Shown in pieces: positions 23,961-36,407 of a stretch of DNA of 64,000 nucleotides; within the stretch, counting starts at the first letter, position 1; each line of letters starts with the position of its first letter. Position numbers and translations under genes: made by a program. The notes under the pieces were generated by a model. The model did no database searches, had not been told where the DNA came from, and saw nothing but the letters and a program-made list of their open reading frames with translations. This stretch comes from Isoetes taiwanensis (lineage: Eukaryota; Streptophyta; Lycopodiopsida; Isoetales; Isoetaceae). The stretch is from the NCBI GenBank assembly GCA_021234155.1, contig JAJEKV010000008.1, forward strand, positions 16,220,006 to 16,284,005, written 5' to 3'.

Positions 23961-24595
23961 TTGTAGACTGGGAGGTAGATATTCAAAATTCTCTAATTCT
24001 ACTTGCACCCTATGCTGTGTATCTCAATTGGAAATTCAAGGGGTTACTCATAGTCATTAACAGAAGAAACTACATATGTGCATTTCATAAATTGCATTTC
24101 GCTGTGTATAGTTTACAAGACAACGAGGACATGGTTTTGATATGTTAACAGGCTTGTAAAATTCTGCTCTGCAGCCCTATGAACATGAAGTGCATCAATA
24201 TTGTACCTCAAATTTCTGCAATCCTATAGAAGAAGAAGACGAAGATAATGAAAGAACAGCTGCAGTATGATTGCATCAAGGATGGAAATTTCAACACCAT
24301 ATCTAATACAAATTCAGAAAGGCTTATTGATTGCCAGAATATAGATGTTGGCTTTATGATGCATGTAGACATGGTCAGTGCATAGTAGACTTTGAATGAT
24401 GTGTTTTCTTAACTTATGCTTAAGATGCTTGTCAATAACAATCTAAAACAGTGTCAAATAATGGCCTTCACATCATTATCTAAGCTAGTCTACATCACAT
24501 TGAATTAAGTGTTGAGCCAATGGTTTTGGTAAAATACCTAGCAAATATATACTACTACATCCTAAATAAACCATCAACCATGAATATAACAACCT

Positions 24596-24671
24596 CAAAG
24601 AAAAACTACGAAAAGCTTCTCTTTTGCCATTCACAAAGAAAAACTACGTAAAGATTCTCTTTTGCCATTCA
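24596..24671 (+). repeat. Two tandem copies of a 38-bp unit
   Basis: The segment AAAGAAAAACTACG followed by TTCTCTTTTGCCATTCA occurs twice with a 38-bp period and two mismatches. It lies just outside the right arm of the inverted duplication. Confidence 0.8.
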
Positions 24672-25149
24672 CATTCGACTTGGGGCGATAACGAAATTGT
24701 AATTGGTTTATCGTCTCAAGTATTTGTCGTAAAGAACCATATTTTTTGTGACATAAAAAATGACAAACAAAGGACCTCTAAACCTATATATTATTTTGCC
24801 CTAATTTTCCAATGCCTTTATTTTCTATAGCATCTGGTGTGCCTTTTTGCTAGTTGTCACTTTTTCCCTCTTTTTCAATTTCGTGGCTATCTCTTTGTTC
24901 GTTCTTGAAAAAAGCTCCATTGGCCTTGAGCGGAAGCTTCACCATCAAAGGGCGGGGCCGCCCGTTAGTTCTTTGCTATCAATCCGGCCCATTACATTTC
25001 GGCTATCCAAATTCCATTCTACGTATACGGCAATGAATAAGCCAAGCGGGGTACTTTTGTCATTTTTCTATTACTTTGAAAGGGGACAAACCTTTGATTC
25101 AATATCTAGCATAATAACAGGGGGTTTCTTTTGTATTTTTGTACACTTT

Positions 25150-26157
25150 TCCCATCGATCCGAGACATCGGATCGCCATTCTAGAATGGGACGAGCATGC
25201 ATGTTTTGCATGCATGCGGTGGCGCATGCCCATTACAGTTGGGAGTTCGCTATTTTAGGCGGCGTTTACGCCCGACTTCTCCGGGCTTCCTCTTCTCTCA
25301 AAGATTACCTTATTCTCTTTGGATTGTTTCCGGTGAGGGGGAGGGCTTCTTCACACTTTGGTTTGTATTGGCGTTTCTTTCATCTTTGTCCTTTTGGCCT
25401 TTAGCCTTCATCCTGTGACCTTCGTCCTCGATCCTAGTTTGTTAAGGAAGTCCTTTGGTATTGGGCGGTTTGTTGGTTTCATGCGAGTCCCATTCTAGAA
25501 TCCCATCGATCGAGGACGCCGGATCGCCATTCTAGAATGGGGCGAGCATGCATGTTTTGCATGCATGCGGGCGGCGCATGCCCATTCAGTTGGGGAGTTA
25601 AGCTATTTTTAGGCGTTTTACGCCGACTTCTCGCCGAAGCTTCCTCTTCTCTCTCGGCCGATTACCTTATTCTCTTTGAACCCACCCCCCCCTTCTTTGT
25701 TATTGTATTTTTATCGGCGGCGCGGCGTAATCAACCCCTCCACTCACGGGAGGTTTGTTTTATCTTGTTGTTTTGTTGGTGATGTGCAGTGCAGGTTAGC
25801 GGCGGCATCTGTTTTCGACTTTTCCATTAGGGGTTTTGGGGGGCGATTTTTATGCCTTCCGTTTGTCCAAGCCCCTTGCCGAAGGCTTATCACTAGGGTT
25901 TTTCCTCGAAAACCCGAAAGGGCGGGGTTTTTTAATCCCGGTGATAAGCTTTCGGCAGGTACACTAGCCTAGTCTCTATTAGCATTGTATTTTGTTGGGG
26001 TCCAAATGATATAATTGGATTTTCCCTTTATTTTTTATGGGTAGTTCGCATGTGTGCGGCTACCCACTATCCACCATTGTAGAAAATCTGCTGAGATGAA
26101 TGAGAAGCAAGTCTAAGTCGGGCGGTTTGTTGGTTTCATGCGAGTCCCATTCTAGAA
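25150..26157 (+). repeat. Short-long repeat dimer, locus 1
   Basis: Two related units lie in tandem. The short unit (about 25155-25508) and the long unit (about 25509-26157) share their starts (CGGATCGCCATTCTAGAATG, then CGAGCATGCATGTTTTGCAT) and ends (GTTTGTTGGTTTCATGCGAG). Their middles differ: the short unit has a TTCATCCTGTGACCTTCGTC region, whereas the long unit has about 300 extra bases with a strong hairpin. The same short-long pair recurs at 44268-45352. Possible identities are tandem LTRs of a small non-coding retroelement or a satellite-like dimer; no coding frame is convincing. Confidence 0.75.
25878..25956 (+). other. Hairpin with 16-bp stem and conserved GGTTTTT-rich loop, instance 1
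   Basis: Left stem GCCGAAGGCTTATCAC (25878-25893) pairs with GTGATAAGCTTTCGGC (25941-25956) with one mismatch. The loop contains GGGTTTTTCC, TCGAAAACCCGAAAGG and GGGGTTTTTTAATCCC. The same loop pattern occurs at 45071-45145 and 38816-38902. Confidence 0.75.
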
Positions 26158-26159
26158 TC

Positions 26160-27700
26160 AATGGTTTTTATATGATTTGGTGGCCGTATTACATGAGGTA
26201 TACTAATTGGTACATCTAGAGTGTGCCAGGTATTTGCATGCAACTTGTGCTAATTTTTTTTTCCTTTCTTAATGGTCAAGAATCAAAGGGCTTACAACAA
26301 AAACCCTCTTTAGAAAAGACGAGATTGAATGGCTTACAATAAAAGCCCTTTTCAAAAAGTAAAAAATAAAAATAGAAATAAAATCAAAAAGAAAAATAGA
26401 ACCTTTACCCTTCTGTGAAACCCTAGGCGCCATGTAGCGTAGCTTTTCGCCAGCAACACAATTTTTAGCATAACTTTTGATCCAGGACTCCGTTTCAGAT
26501 AAGGCTTATTGCGTTGGAAAGCTCTCTCCAGGATATTTTTGATGGTATATGGTATGCCCATCTTTGGTTACGTTTTCCATGTCAAAATAGTCCTGTTCCA
26601 GCCGGCTTTGGTAGGGTTTGCAGTATTGCCAAAGGGTAGGGTTTGCATGGGCTTCTGACTGCACAAAGCAAATTCTAAGATTGTTGGGCTACTGCAAAAG
26701 CCGAAGAGAAGCCTTCACTATCTTTCTCGTCATCTGCATTCAATTGTGGCGACACCATTGCAGCTCAAACCCCTGGGTATTTGCTGACCAACAAGATTCA
26801 CAACAACCCATGTCGATTTCAACGAGGTAACTATTGGACCCAAATCCTTTTCTTTAATATATGGCATTAAGAATTTGCTGCAGGCCTATCCCAGCCAGCA
26901 TCCTCTCAAAGTTCCAGGAAAGAAACCAACAATTCGAATCATATTGTGAAGTTTTGCTCCAAAAAGGCTTCCACAAAAATAAGATGTTTATTTCTTACTT
27001 TTGCTTTCGCGTGAGAATAAAAACACATTAGATAGTTTATGCCACAAAGTGCAATGAAAGATTTACGTAAGCTGTGATGCAAAGCTTGTAGTTATATTCT
27101 TTGGTTCATGCCCATGATCTTGAAATTGGCAAAATTATGGATAATCTTGATTTCATCTTATTATATTTCTCATTGTCTTTTGTTAGATTTATGAGTTTGA
27201 TCTTAAAGCGATCTACACATGGTCCGATTACATATAAACCCTTTCGGATAAGCTTTTTCGATGCCTTGCGATAGAAGTATCCATTGGTTTATCTTTCAAA
27301 TCCGGTCAAATTTTTTTTGCGGATGTTCTTACATACCATCTGGGCACATCATGAAGATGATTTGTGCTAAGATTTTTGGTCGATAGTGCAAAGGCATTAC
27401 ATGCGTATTGCTAAAGTTTCATAAACACTGTCTTCAATCTCAGTTTTAGGTATAAGCATTTCAGAAGTATTGGCAAACCTCTTGCAAAGGAATATGCCGC
27501 AGACTATTCACCATGTTGTGTTGCATGTTCAAAAAGATATGCCAACAACTTGCTTTATAATAAGCAACCAAGACCTAAATTTTTTTAAAATAAATACAAT
27601 TCATTACATTCGGGCCCTTTGGTTTGTTGAAGGCCCTGAAGGGGCCAAAATTTTTTTAGATATAACACAAACCAACCATTACATTCCACACTTAAAAATA
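26160..27700. other. No gene recognised
   Basis: AT-rich interior of the extra 2.9-kb segment. Homopurine and A-rich tracts lie near 26340-26400. No domain or splice-consistent coding sequence was seen. Confidence 0.4.
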
Positions 27701-27706
27701 AAATTT

Positions 27707-28018
27707 CCCCTTAAACCCCCTTTGGTTTGGGTGCATATTCACGAGGGGGTGGACGTGAGGGCAGCGAGAGCCCTAAAATCATATATACATGTATAAAATC
27801 AACAACATATAGTACATTGCCTCAAATCTTATAGTATTTTGTAAACTGTGTTATATAGTATACCAAAACTTGTACACGCATACCCCACAAATGAGGACCT
27901 CTATGTACGGTCTAGATCGAGGAATAAAGGGCATATATGCTTATCCAACAACTCTCGATACCCCAGAGTCACCCCCCCGTGTGAATATGCACCCAAACCA
28001 AAGGGGGTTTAAGGGGGG
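27707..28018. repeat. Small inverted repeat with about 44-bp arms
   Basis: The left arm (27707-27750, CCCCTTAAACCCCCTTTGGT and on through GGGTGCATATTCAC) is matched in reverse complement by 27971-28018. The loop is about 220 bp. The right arm ends where homology with the left arm of the large duplication resumes, so this could be the terminus of whatever inserted there. Confidence 0.75.
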
Positions 28019-28189
28019 TTTATGTGAAAAATCAGGGAGTTGCATGCTGGAAATGACATATTTATTATAATACATGGAAGAAAGAACAATAAGGTGAGTC
28101 ATTGTCTTTTCTTTGAGATGTAAACTCACTTCTTTAATCTAAACTTCATTCATTGCTTCTATAAAATATATTACGTTAACCAAGATGAA

Positions 28190-29106
28190 GAAGATGAAGA
28201 TGATGAAGATGAAGATGGGCAGACTACTGGGCCCATGGATTTCTTTACAAAGAAAAAATCTTTTGCACCAACAAATGAGCGTGTAGCTGATGCAACAACT
28301 ATTTGCAAGAGCTTGGAAGCCAGGTTTGAAGACAGTTTTATTCTTAAATTTCTTGGAATTTTTTCTGCAGTAAAAATGCCAACAATAGCAAAATATTTGG
28401 TGAGGAAGAATGGAAAAAGTTCATATCTTTTTATGGAACGTCAAAGAAGATAGTGATTGGAGGTAAGAAAGATATTGTTTTACCTTTGATAATGCTTTGC
28501 GAAGAGAATATGCTGAATTCAAAGTACATGTTCAAGCTAATTGGACGCACATGAAACTTGAAGAAATAGGAGTTGCTATTGCAATGCAATGAGGTACATG
28601 GTAACAGTTTCAGCAATGTATTGAAATTGATACAGGTTGCCCTTGTTCAGTGTGCAAGTAATGCCATTGCCGAGACCGTGTTTAGCCATAGAACTGCCAT
28701 AAAAGATAAGTTTTCAAACAGGATAGAATCAAAGATGCTTGATGCGCGCTTGCATGTTACCATAAATGGTATTGACAATTGTGTGATTTTGATTACACTG
28801 ATAGCATTGAAATATGGAAAAAGAGTGCTAGTCGTCAAATCTACAATGGTACAAGTGATCCTCTTGTACCTTGGCATATCTGTAGCAGTTCTTATTTCAA
28901 TACATTATTCTGTCTTTGCAAATTTCAAATTTCTAATGCTATATTTTACTTCTATTGATGGGATTTCATAGGTTTGTTAAATTGGACTTCGTCCTACAAT
29001 TTTGGTTTCGAATTCGACATGTACTACTCAATTTCAAAAAACCCTACTAGTTTTGGGATTAAAAGGATTTTTATATACCTTAAATTGTAAAGAATTTGGA
29101 ACCCTG
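28190..29106 (+). pseudogene. hAT-type transposase remnant, right-arm copy
   Basis: The plus strand encodes an acidic stretch, DFFTKKKSFAPTNERVADA, CKSLEARFEDSFILKFLGIF, then in another frame KIFGEEEWKKFISFYGTSKK, VQANWTHMKLEEIGVA and finally LIQVALVQCASNAIAETVFS followed by HRTAIKDKFSNRI. The order and spacing resemble the C-terminal third of a hAT transposase with its dimerisation domain. The element ends with GGAACCCTG at 29106, the complement of a CAGGG terminus. At least three frameshifts make it inactive. The opposite terminus was not found. Confidence 0.75.
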
Positions 29107-29839
29107 GCTGTTCATATGGAAAACTGAGTTTATGTGGAAGGAATCAAAACACTTCCAAGTTGTATCATGTGTTGTTCACTCGAGTTTATGTGGAAGGAAT
29201 GGAAACACTTCCAAATTGTATCAAATGAACACTTCTAAGGGTTTCTCTTAAAGAAACATGTTTTTTTCAATTCCATTGTATCTTGTTGCCACACATGCAC
29301 TCTTCATTGTTTATTGAAGACCAGCTTCTGTTTTGGATCTTGTGTCATTGACTGTATCATCGACTTCTAGACCATGGCCATGAAGTCTTAGTTTGAAGTG
29401 GAAATGGGTGTCTCACCCATCTTCTTTTAGGGTTTGAGAATATGGTATATTCTCTGGTAGATTCTATAGACCAACAATCCAGATGCAACAAGTATAGGGA
29501 ATATTATAATCATGCATTCTCTTTTTCAAAGTCATGCATGTAACTTAGAATGCATCAAATTACATAACTGAATATGTTGACATTGCTACCACTACAAAAT
29601 GCAGCAGAAACCTGCAGTATTATTCGTGGTAGAACCAAGTACATGGCAGCATCACAAGCCAAAGAAATAGAAAAGTTTTCAACCGAACAATAAGCAAAAA
29701 AACAGCACCATGAACACTGGAAAATGCATGTGGTTAAAGTTGAAGCTGCAATTACACAATTTACGCATTTCAAAACCCTGACAAACAATATGCTGTAGTC
29801 AGAGAAGACTATATAATGCAGTTCCTCGCCATTACATCT

Positions 29840-30613
29840 TCAAATCCGACTCGGATACAGAAACACTCTCACTTTTCCTCCCTGTTATAGCAACAAAAAT
29901 GTTCATATCAGACAAATTGAGTACAGAAAACTTGACCACCTACATTAATATAATCATACCAAAGATGCAGGGGGCAAGTTTTTCTTGAATTTAGCCCTTA
30001 CAACCCCTGTTGTGCCATGGGCTCTTGTAACCCTGCCCCATATGCAACGAAACAAGGATCCATTTTTCTTCGTTTTGGCTTTGTAAATATATGCAACCCT
30101 CTTCCCCAGGTACCAATTTACTTCTTCTTTGGTATTCACGGCTTCAATTTGAAGCAGGGACGTGTGAGGATACTGGTTTGACTTGGACCTAAACAAGTCG
30201 TCAGTGTTATAATCATAGGACTCCCAGAAACTAGAATATGTCTCATACAATTTGTTACCTTTTGTAACCGAGGATGATCCCCCTTACATACAACCTGCCA
30301 AATGAATACAAAGGAATTATTTACACTAAAAAAATCAAGAATCACAGAAAAAGAAGAACATACGTCGAGACACTAATATGACGCAAATCGAAGGTAGCTC
30401 CAGATAAAGCTTAGCTTTACTATGACTACTACTGTTGCAACTATTCCTGACAAGTACCGACTCTAAAATCTAAACCAGTTTTTCATATGATCTGGAGCAA
30501 TTTAATATGACCAGCAATCAAGGTGGGAAACTGCTTGCTTCTTTACTGATAGAGATTCAAAGCTACAAAGATGCGGTAACTCACCGAACACGCTCGCCCT
30601 GGCGTTCCGGCAT
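29840..30613 (-). CDS. RPL35A: 60S ribosomal protein eL33 (RPL35A), copy 2, four exons
   Basis: The four exons on the minus strand are 30613-30585, 30294-30259, 30188-29960 and 29881-29840, all with GT-AG introns in the same phases as copy 1, giving 111 residues. It starts [10 protein letters not shown], one codon shorter than copy 1, and has QIEAVN where copy 1 has QIEGVN. The rest of the protein, including [20 protein letters not shown] and the terminal [10 protein letters not shown], is the same. No disruption was seen, so both copies may be expressed as cytosolic ribosomal proteins. The telo-box promoter was copied with it, but the divergent PPR gene was not. Introns are retained, so this is a segmental copy and not a retrogene. 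Confidence 0.95.
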
Positions 30614-30631
30614 CCTTGAACGCAAGAAGGA

Positions 30632-30659
30632 AATTTAGGGTTAAGAATTAGGGTTTTTT
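30632..30659 (-). promoter_or_regulatory. Telo-boxes upstream of eL33 copy 2
   Basis: Two TTAGGGTT-type motifs (minus-strand AACCCTAA) remain 19-46 bp upstream of the start codon. Copy 1 has three in the equivalent place; the difference looks like a short deletion of one repeat. Confidence 0.7.
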
Positions 30660-30869
30660 GCCAACATGTTAATAGTCGTGGATCTCACACAATACCAGGA
30701 ATATTCCGCCAATCAATACCAGCATTCACAACGTCTAAATATTCTTAAACATTCTTTTCATAGAGATGTCTTTTCCCTAGCATGGCCATGGATGGAGTCG
30801 AGCAGATCACGTTAAACCCATGATCTTGGGCTCACATCTTGGGCTCACTGTGACTAGCTGAGATGGATC

Positions 30870-31480
30870 ATGCTCAAGCATCTGGGCATAGGTCCCTGCA
30901 CGGTCGTAGTCCAGGCGCAGCTGGGGCACCTGGGGTGTTGAGGCAGTGAATGCACGGGGAGCCTACTAATGTATATACACGAATAGGGGCTGGTGGTCTG
31001 AGTCCACTTCCTCGTCCCGAGTGTCTGTTCCAATGGAAAAATGTGTATAGGTGCAGTTCCTGTTCATTGACCAGTAGATAATCCATTCATTGACCAGTAG
31101 ATAATCCACCACACTGGAGCCTGCCATAGCGTGAAATATAGTTGTCATCTAATATCCTTGACCAAGCTACCTCTACGGGGTTCAACTGCAAGTCGCCCTC
31201 TGCCATGGTCTCAAATTTCGGGACCTGCTCGGCTCCTGTGCGTGCATTAAAGTCTCCAAACCAGCATAACCTTGCCCAACTGTTTGTGCTGTTGTATGTC
31301 ATCATATAGATTGACATAGGGCTCCAATCTATCCACACCCGAATGAGTGTTATAAAAGTTGCTCTCGGCATGTGGAAACTAGCATGCTGCTACGAAGATA
31401 ATGCTTTTGTGTCGTTGCACAAAAGATCTCTCTCTGCCAGGAAGACCTTAAATAAGGGCTTACTATCATGCTGCACGCGC
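30870..31480 (-). pseudogene. LINE endonuclease fragment
   Basis: The minus strand reads RLCWFGDFNARTG, then VEVAWSRILDDNYISRYGRL and DYLLVNE, and in another frame EEVDSDHQPLF. GDFN and SDH are the core motifs of the exonuclease-endonuclease-phosphatase domain of LINEs. The C-terminal SDH piece is frame-shifted, and a 20-bp tandem duplication (CATTGACCAGTAGATAATCC) lies between 31065 and 31110. No reverse transcriptase follows. Confidence 0.75.
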
Positions 31481-32090
31481 ACCCACAAGTAGCGAGATTG
31501 ATGACTTGTACTAAATATTTTTGTCCAGGATCTTTTCTTCAAAACTTTTTATGAAGACAATACTTAGTAGATGTAGAGGTATTGCAAAATCTCACGAACA
31601 TCCCCTTTGAGTTTGAACCCAGGGTAGAACCCTCATTTCCAACGCATTATGTATGTTTATGATGATGTTTGATATTGATGATGGATAGGCCACCCTTCGT
31701 GGTGGCATATTATTATGAATTGTTGCTAGATGCTAACATGTACACATGTACACTTCCGCAGTATAGGTTATCCTAGAGAAGGAATGGGGCCAATGACACT
31801 TATGTATCCTTGTCTCGGAGACTTGGCCATCACAAAGTGGTCCGAGTCAAATAGAGAGCCTTTCCTAGTGTTGCTGGGAAAGGGGATTTCTCATATTTGT
31901 ACAATGAGAGCATCATATAGGTTTGGGGAGCGTCACAGAGAGTATGTAGCTGAGAGTGTGGAGATGTACTTGTGGTATTCGAAAGCAGAAAGGTAGGAGA
32001 AAGAGTTTACACATGGTGTGTGATGCACTAACTGAGCAACTAAGCATGAATTCGAGAAGACTTTAGATGTACTATCAATAGAATGTATTT
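31481..32090. other. No gene recognised
   Basis: Mixed AT-rich sequence. An 88-codon plus-strand frame at 31730-31996 has no recognisable domain. Confidence 0.35.
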
Positions 32091-32217
32091 AGGCTCTTAT
32101 CTTTTCAAAAAAGAAAAGAAAAAAAGAGCTAAGAATTAAAAATTAGCCAATTGTTAGAGGATTATCTTTAAGCTTGTCATTAATACCCATTGTCAAATAT
32201 TCACAAATTATTATTAA
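32091..32217 (+). repeat. Direct repeat, left copy, abutting the Helitron-like end
   Basis: CTCTTATCTTTTCAAAA, an A-rich tract, CAATTGTTAGAGGATTATC, TTTAAGCTTGTC and TTAATACCCATT recur in the same order at 36408-36530 with scattered changes. Similarity ends at the CTAG where the Helitron-like terminus begins. Confidence 0.75.
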
Positions 32218-32246
32218 CTAGTAATGGGTGCCCGGCGTTGCCGGGC
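32218..32246 (-). mobile_element. Helitron-like 3' terminus
   Basis: Read on the minus strand, a perfect 7-bp stem GCCCGGC-AAC-GCCGGGC is followed 8 nt later by CTAG and then T. This is the Helitron 3' signature (subterminal hairpin, CTRR end, insertion before T). The element body would extend to higher coordinates. The 5' TC end was not located and no Rep/helicase frame was seen, so it would be non-autonomous. Confidence 0.6.
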
Positions 32247-35200
32247 ATAACTACAGTTTCACTGTAGGAACTAAAGTTAATTTCTTGCATTTGTAGATGA
32301 TGTTGCCTTTTGTTACATCTGAATAGCTAGTTATTGCCTCTTTTCCAAATCAAACTCTAGCATGCACATGCAGTAATACCACAAAGTCTATTTTCCTATT
32401 CAATACAGTAGCATTTCTACTTAGCATGCCCAAGGTCCTAATTGTGAAGTCTCCCATTCATTAAAAATAAATGGAAAATGTCTCTTAAGATCTATGCCCT
32501 TCAATATCTTTAAAAGCTAGCTAACTCTTACTGCATATAGTAGCAATTTTGCATCTTAACTACTACAGAAGTATACACAAATATGACATTGCAGATCCTG
32601 GATGCTATGTTTTGGGAACTTCCCAGGTCTTAGGATGGCATGTTTAAATCTCTAAAGGATGGACGGATCCATTTACTGCTCTTAAAAATTTATTCCTTGT
32701 TTTTAATAATCCAGCAACAGACAAATTAGAGAGAATATTAGTTTTAGACGCGAGTGTACATTGAAAACATTGAAAATAGATGTACCATATTACATCTTTC
32801 TAAAGCCAAGTTGCTCATCTATCTATCTATTTTGCCCACTGCTAGAACTGGACATCAACAGAATAGTGGATATTGTTGCATGCATTTGCATATGCATCCA
32901 GCCACATAAAACAGATGTGTAGACGCCGTGATCATAGCTCTATTCGTCTACTTTTCAAGCTACTGCAAACGTGATCATAGCTCCAAATAGTTCCATCAGC
33001 TTCCTCTCTGTCTTATTAGAGATTCTGATTCAAGACAGGATTTCTTCAACTCCCAATGTCCCCGACGTTCCATGAAATCAAAAATATTAGAGCACGAAAC
33101 AAACCTTCAAATTTCAAGTCGGCATAAATATGGATAAGAATAGACTACCTGGTTAAAGCCATATATCTGACACAATATAAAGTTCAAGTAATAAGACATT
33201 AAATACACAAAGAAACTAAACTATGAATGATGCAATGGATATTTTGCAAAACCAGAGTACCAGAGACTTTGCATACAGATCCTTCACAAATAAAATTGAT
33301 AAATCATAGAATACCAAGGCTGGGAACCCATATTTATGTATCTGGTTGCTTTTATCAGATTTGCATGAATTAAGGTTTGTGATAAATAGATTGTTGCATC
33401 GTATGATGTAAATTCAAACACTGATATAGCCTGCACAGAACACATAAAACTGTTCGTCCATGCTACCTACATTCTAAACAAACTTATAAGACTTACCATT
33501 AAGCATTGAGAGTGATATCCCCATTTACACGTTGTGCCCACTTAAATGGAACGATCCATGAGTGCTCTCTATAATTTGGAGCAAGCATGGAGATGGAATT
33601 CATCATAATAGAAAGAGTTCAATGGGTCGAGGTCCATCATATTGCATGAAGCTGGCATCCATTAATCCACTTTAACATGGGGCTTTGTTATTTCATTGGA
33701 AGCAATTTGACTGGCATCTATTAATCCACTTTAACATGGGGCTTCGTTATTCCATTGGGGCCAAACTGTTTACTTACCTAGATAGTTTGGTAGCTATAAT
33801 AGAAGCAACTTATGTTGGCCCGGCATAGATCAAATCTTTTGTCTTGATCTAGAGAGTTGCAGATAAAGCCAACCAAAGCTACATAATGATACACCTCAGG
33901 ACACAGAAAAAAATATTACCTCCATCCGACAAATGATGGGTCGTGAATAAAGGTTCCTTGAGACATCATCCTGAAACAACAATTGACAAATTTATCATCG
34001 TCCAACGCAATAACCTTAATTGATGCGCAAGAATAAATCATAATATAAGAACATTCAATGCTCAGTGGCGAAAGAATTTCTACCACGTCAGATTTCTCAA
34101 GGTTAAAGGGAGAGAAATGGAATGCTGCACTAACCTCGCAAATTCCTCGACTGGCACAATGTTTGCTAGAACAGGCTTGTTTTTGCCACTACATCATAGT
34201 TGCAAGTCTCTTTAAAGAAATGCGGAACATGCTCGTTCTTCGTCACTGCATTATAGTTGCAAGTCTCTTTAAAGAAGATGCAGAGGGGCTTACAAATCTG
34301 TAAATGGACCGTTGACGCCTCCATGGAACTTCTAAAAGAGTTACCATCACTTAGCAACTTTTTTATAAGAAAGGCAAACCCTATTCACATGACACTGCAA
34401 CTTAGAGCATTGCAAAGAAAGAAGCCTCAATTGAGAATACTGGACAAAGATCTGGACCTTGGGTGCATAATCTGTGAAGCATAGAATAATAAAAATGATA
34501 ATGACATGAATAGACGGTGCAAATATACATCATTACCTTCAGTATCTAAGAGCAGGATAAAATGAATAGATCTTACATGATACATGGCCGGGAGATCTGT
34601 CCATTTCTTGCCCACATATCCCTAGTTACCATCTCTGCAATCATGAACAGAAGGTCTGCTCAAAACAAAAAGTAGCAAGGCTCAAGTGGCCCAAACCCAT
34701 AAGCTCCATGTAAGCATAAGCTCCATCCTAGGAAGGAGCCCTTTTGCTAAAATGGTGACCAGGATCCCAGATGACGATGCTGCTCCATATCATTCCAGGC
34801 TTTGCCTTGTCAACTGCTCCTTTAGACATCTATAACAAAAGACCAAGAAAAAGGATGCATGAGATGAATGACCTCAAAAAAGGAAGCTGCATTTCCTTAC
34901 ATATTTTAACAGAGATGTTTCATATATTTTACTGGTACCTAACACACATCTGTATGGATACATTGATTCTGGAATGTCGCTGCTTTCCAGTATGTAATTT
35001 GCACCTCCAAAGATCAGAAACTCCATCAACAACTCATCGACCAAATAACATGGGCCAACACAACTATAAATTCATACAGAGAAAACATTCTTGATTTCGT
35101 TGAAAGGCAAATCAACTTACTTGGTTCTGGCAAATGGCATGCATTATATTTTTGCAATTATAAAGCTCCAAGAATCTTAAAAAGCTCTTTCAGCTCCGGA

Positions 35201-36407
35201 ATAAGATCGTTTGTTATGAGTCCGTCTCAGATGCCAGATATAATGTGATGGAATCTTGGTTCTCAATTGACAAAAGAACTAAAGTTGTTGCATGAAGTCT
35301 TGCACTATCACATTAAGTACTGTCTACAATATATAGGCTTTTTCAGATGCAAACCCTTGCATGGAAAAATCACATCCAATAAAGCTCATATTTCAAGCAA
35401 ATAATAGTAAGGTAACTGAATCACATTGACAATGCCAAACTGCTAACTGCGCTCAAACTGCTAACTGATCATAAGGAATAAGGTATCTGGAAGAGGCTGC
35501 TAAGTTGAGCTCCCATAATAAAAAGCAATTAGGGCTCTGCATAAACTACAAATGACATCAATAGTATGGCTGTTTAAAGTAGAACTAAAGATAGGAAGTA
35601 CAATGAGTTCCTGTCCTCACTTAATATGCCTAATCTGGCTAATAAATTATTCAAAGAATTAACTTACTTGAGGTCAGGAATTCCACTAATTGTTTACCAA
35701 CTTCATAGCAAAACACAGCATAAACCTGAAATGCGGGTAGAACTTAAGAATGTGAAATATGCAAAAACTGGGTACCCGATATGTATTGCGCACCAACTCC
35801 TAGTGCATAATAAGCAGCTACTCTGCATCCAAACGTGAACCCTTAGATATTCAAAACAACCTAAACGTGGTTTTTTAATTTTACAAATGGTAAAGCAAAG
35901 CAAAAAACAAAGGCCCTAATCAAACCTTCTACAATTCGGCTCTCCACATCATGCGGATCCCTTCTAGCTATGCAAGGAATGGTATGGTACCAGGCAGAGG
36001 AAACGATGAATGAAAAGAAATAAAATTTCGACCTACTCCAGTAAAACGATGAAGAGGTCTGGGATATGGCAAGAATCACGAAGCTGAAACATCGTCTGCA
36101 TCAACATGAACGATCGATATTAGAAGCTACTCTGAGACGATTGGGGCAATGGTGGCATGCATGCTTAGGGCCAGCTGCAATCGGACAGGAGAGTCAAAGT
36201 GGAATCAATCGAAAATCAAGAGCCCCACCGATTTTCGGAACACCGGAATTTTTTCCGGCTCACAAACTCCTCAAGACCTTCACCAAATAAGTTAAAAAAA
36301 ATTCCAAAAATGTTTTAAGCCAGACCGGAAAATCCCAAATTAAAAAAGTTGATTCTATTTAGATGTACTGCACTTGACTATATGTATATATAAATTTTCT
36401 TATCATC
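32247..36407. other. AT-rich interior, possible Helitron body with captured gene pieces
   Basis: No intact gene. Short direct duplications occur at 33652-33758 (CTGGCATC.ATTAATCCAC units, 59-bp spacing) and near 34190-34275 (ATAGTTGCAAGTCTCTTTAA twice). The stretch 36060-36290, more GC-rich on the minus strand, resembles a 5' leader or first exon. Around 34565-34625 the minus strand has an exon-like segment (GKKWTDLPAMYH) followed by GTAAGA. None is assignable to a family. Confidence 0.35.

Larger units (their letters stand above)
24825..30808 (-). repeat. Right arm of the large inverted duplication
   Basis: Reverse-complement partner of 4303-8211. Homology covers 24825-25105 and 28017-30808; the stretch between (about 2.9 kb, including the repeat dimer at 25150-26157) has no counterpart in the left arm. 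This arm has one hAT remnant where the left has two in tandem. The outer end, GATCTGCTCGACTCC in reverse, stops 63 bp short of where the PPR start codon would be, so the PPR gene was not included. Confidence 0.9.

Noticed and set aside
25150-26157. Retrozyme with hammerhead ribozyme in the repeat dimer
   Set aside because: The size would fit, but no CTGATGAG plus CGAAA core in hammerhead arrangement was found.
32247-36407. Autonomous Helitron with Rep/helicase
   Set aside because: Only the 3' terminus is supported; no Rep or helicase motif was found in the adjacent 4 kb.
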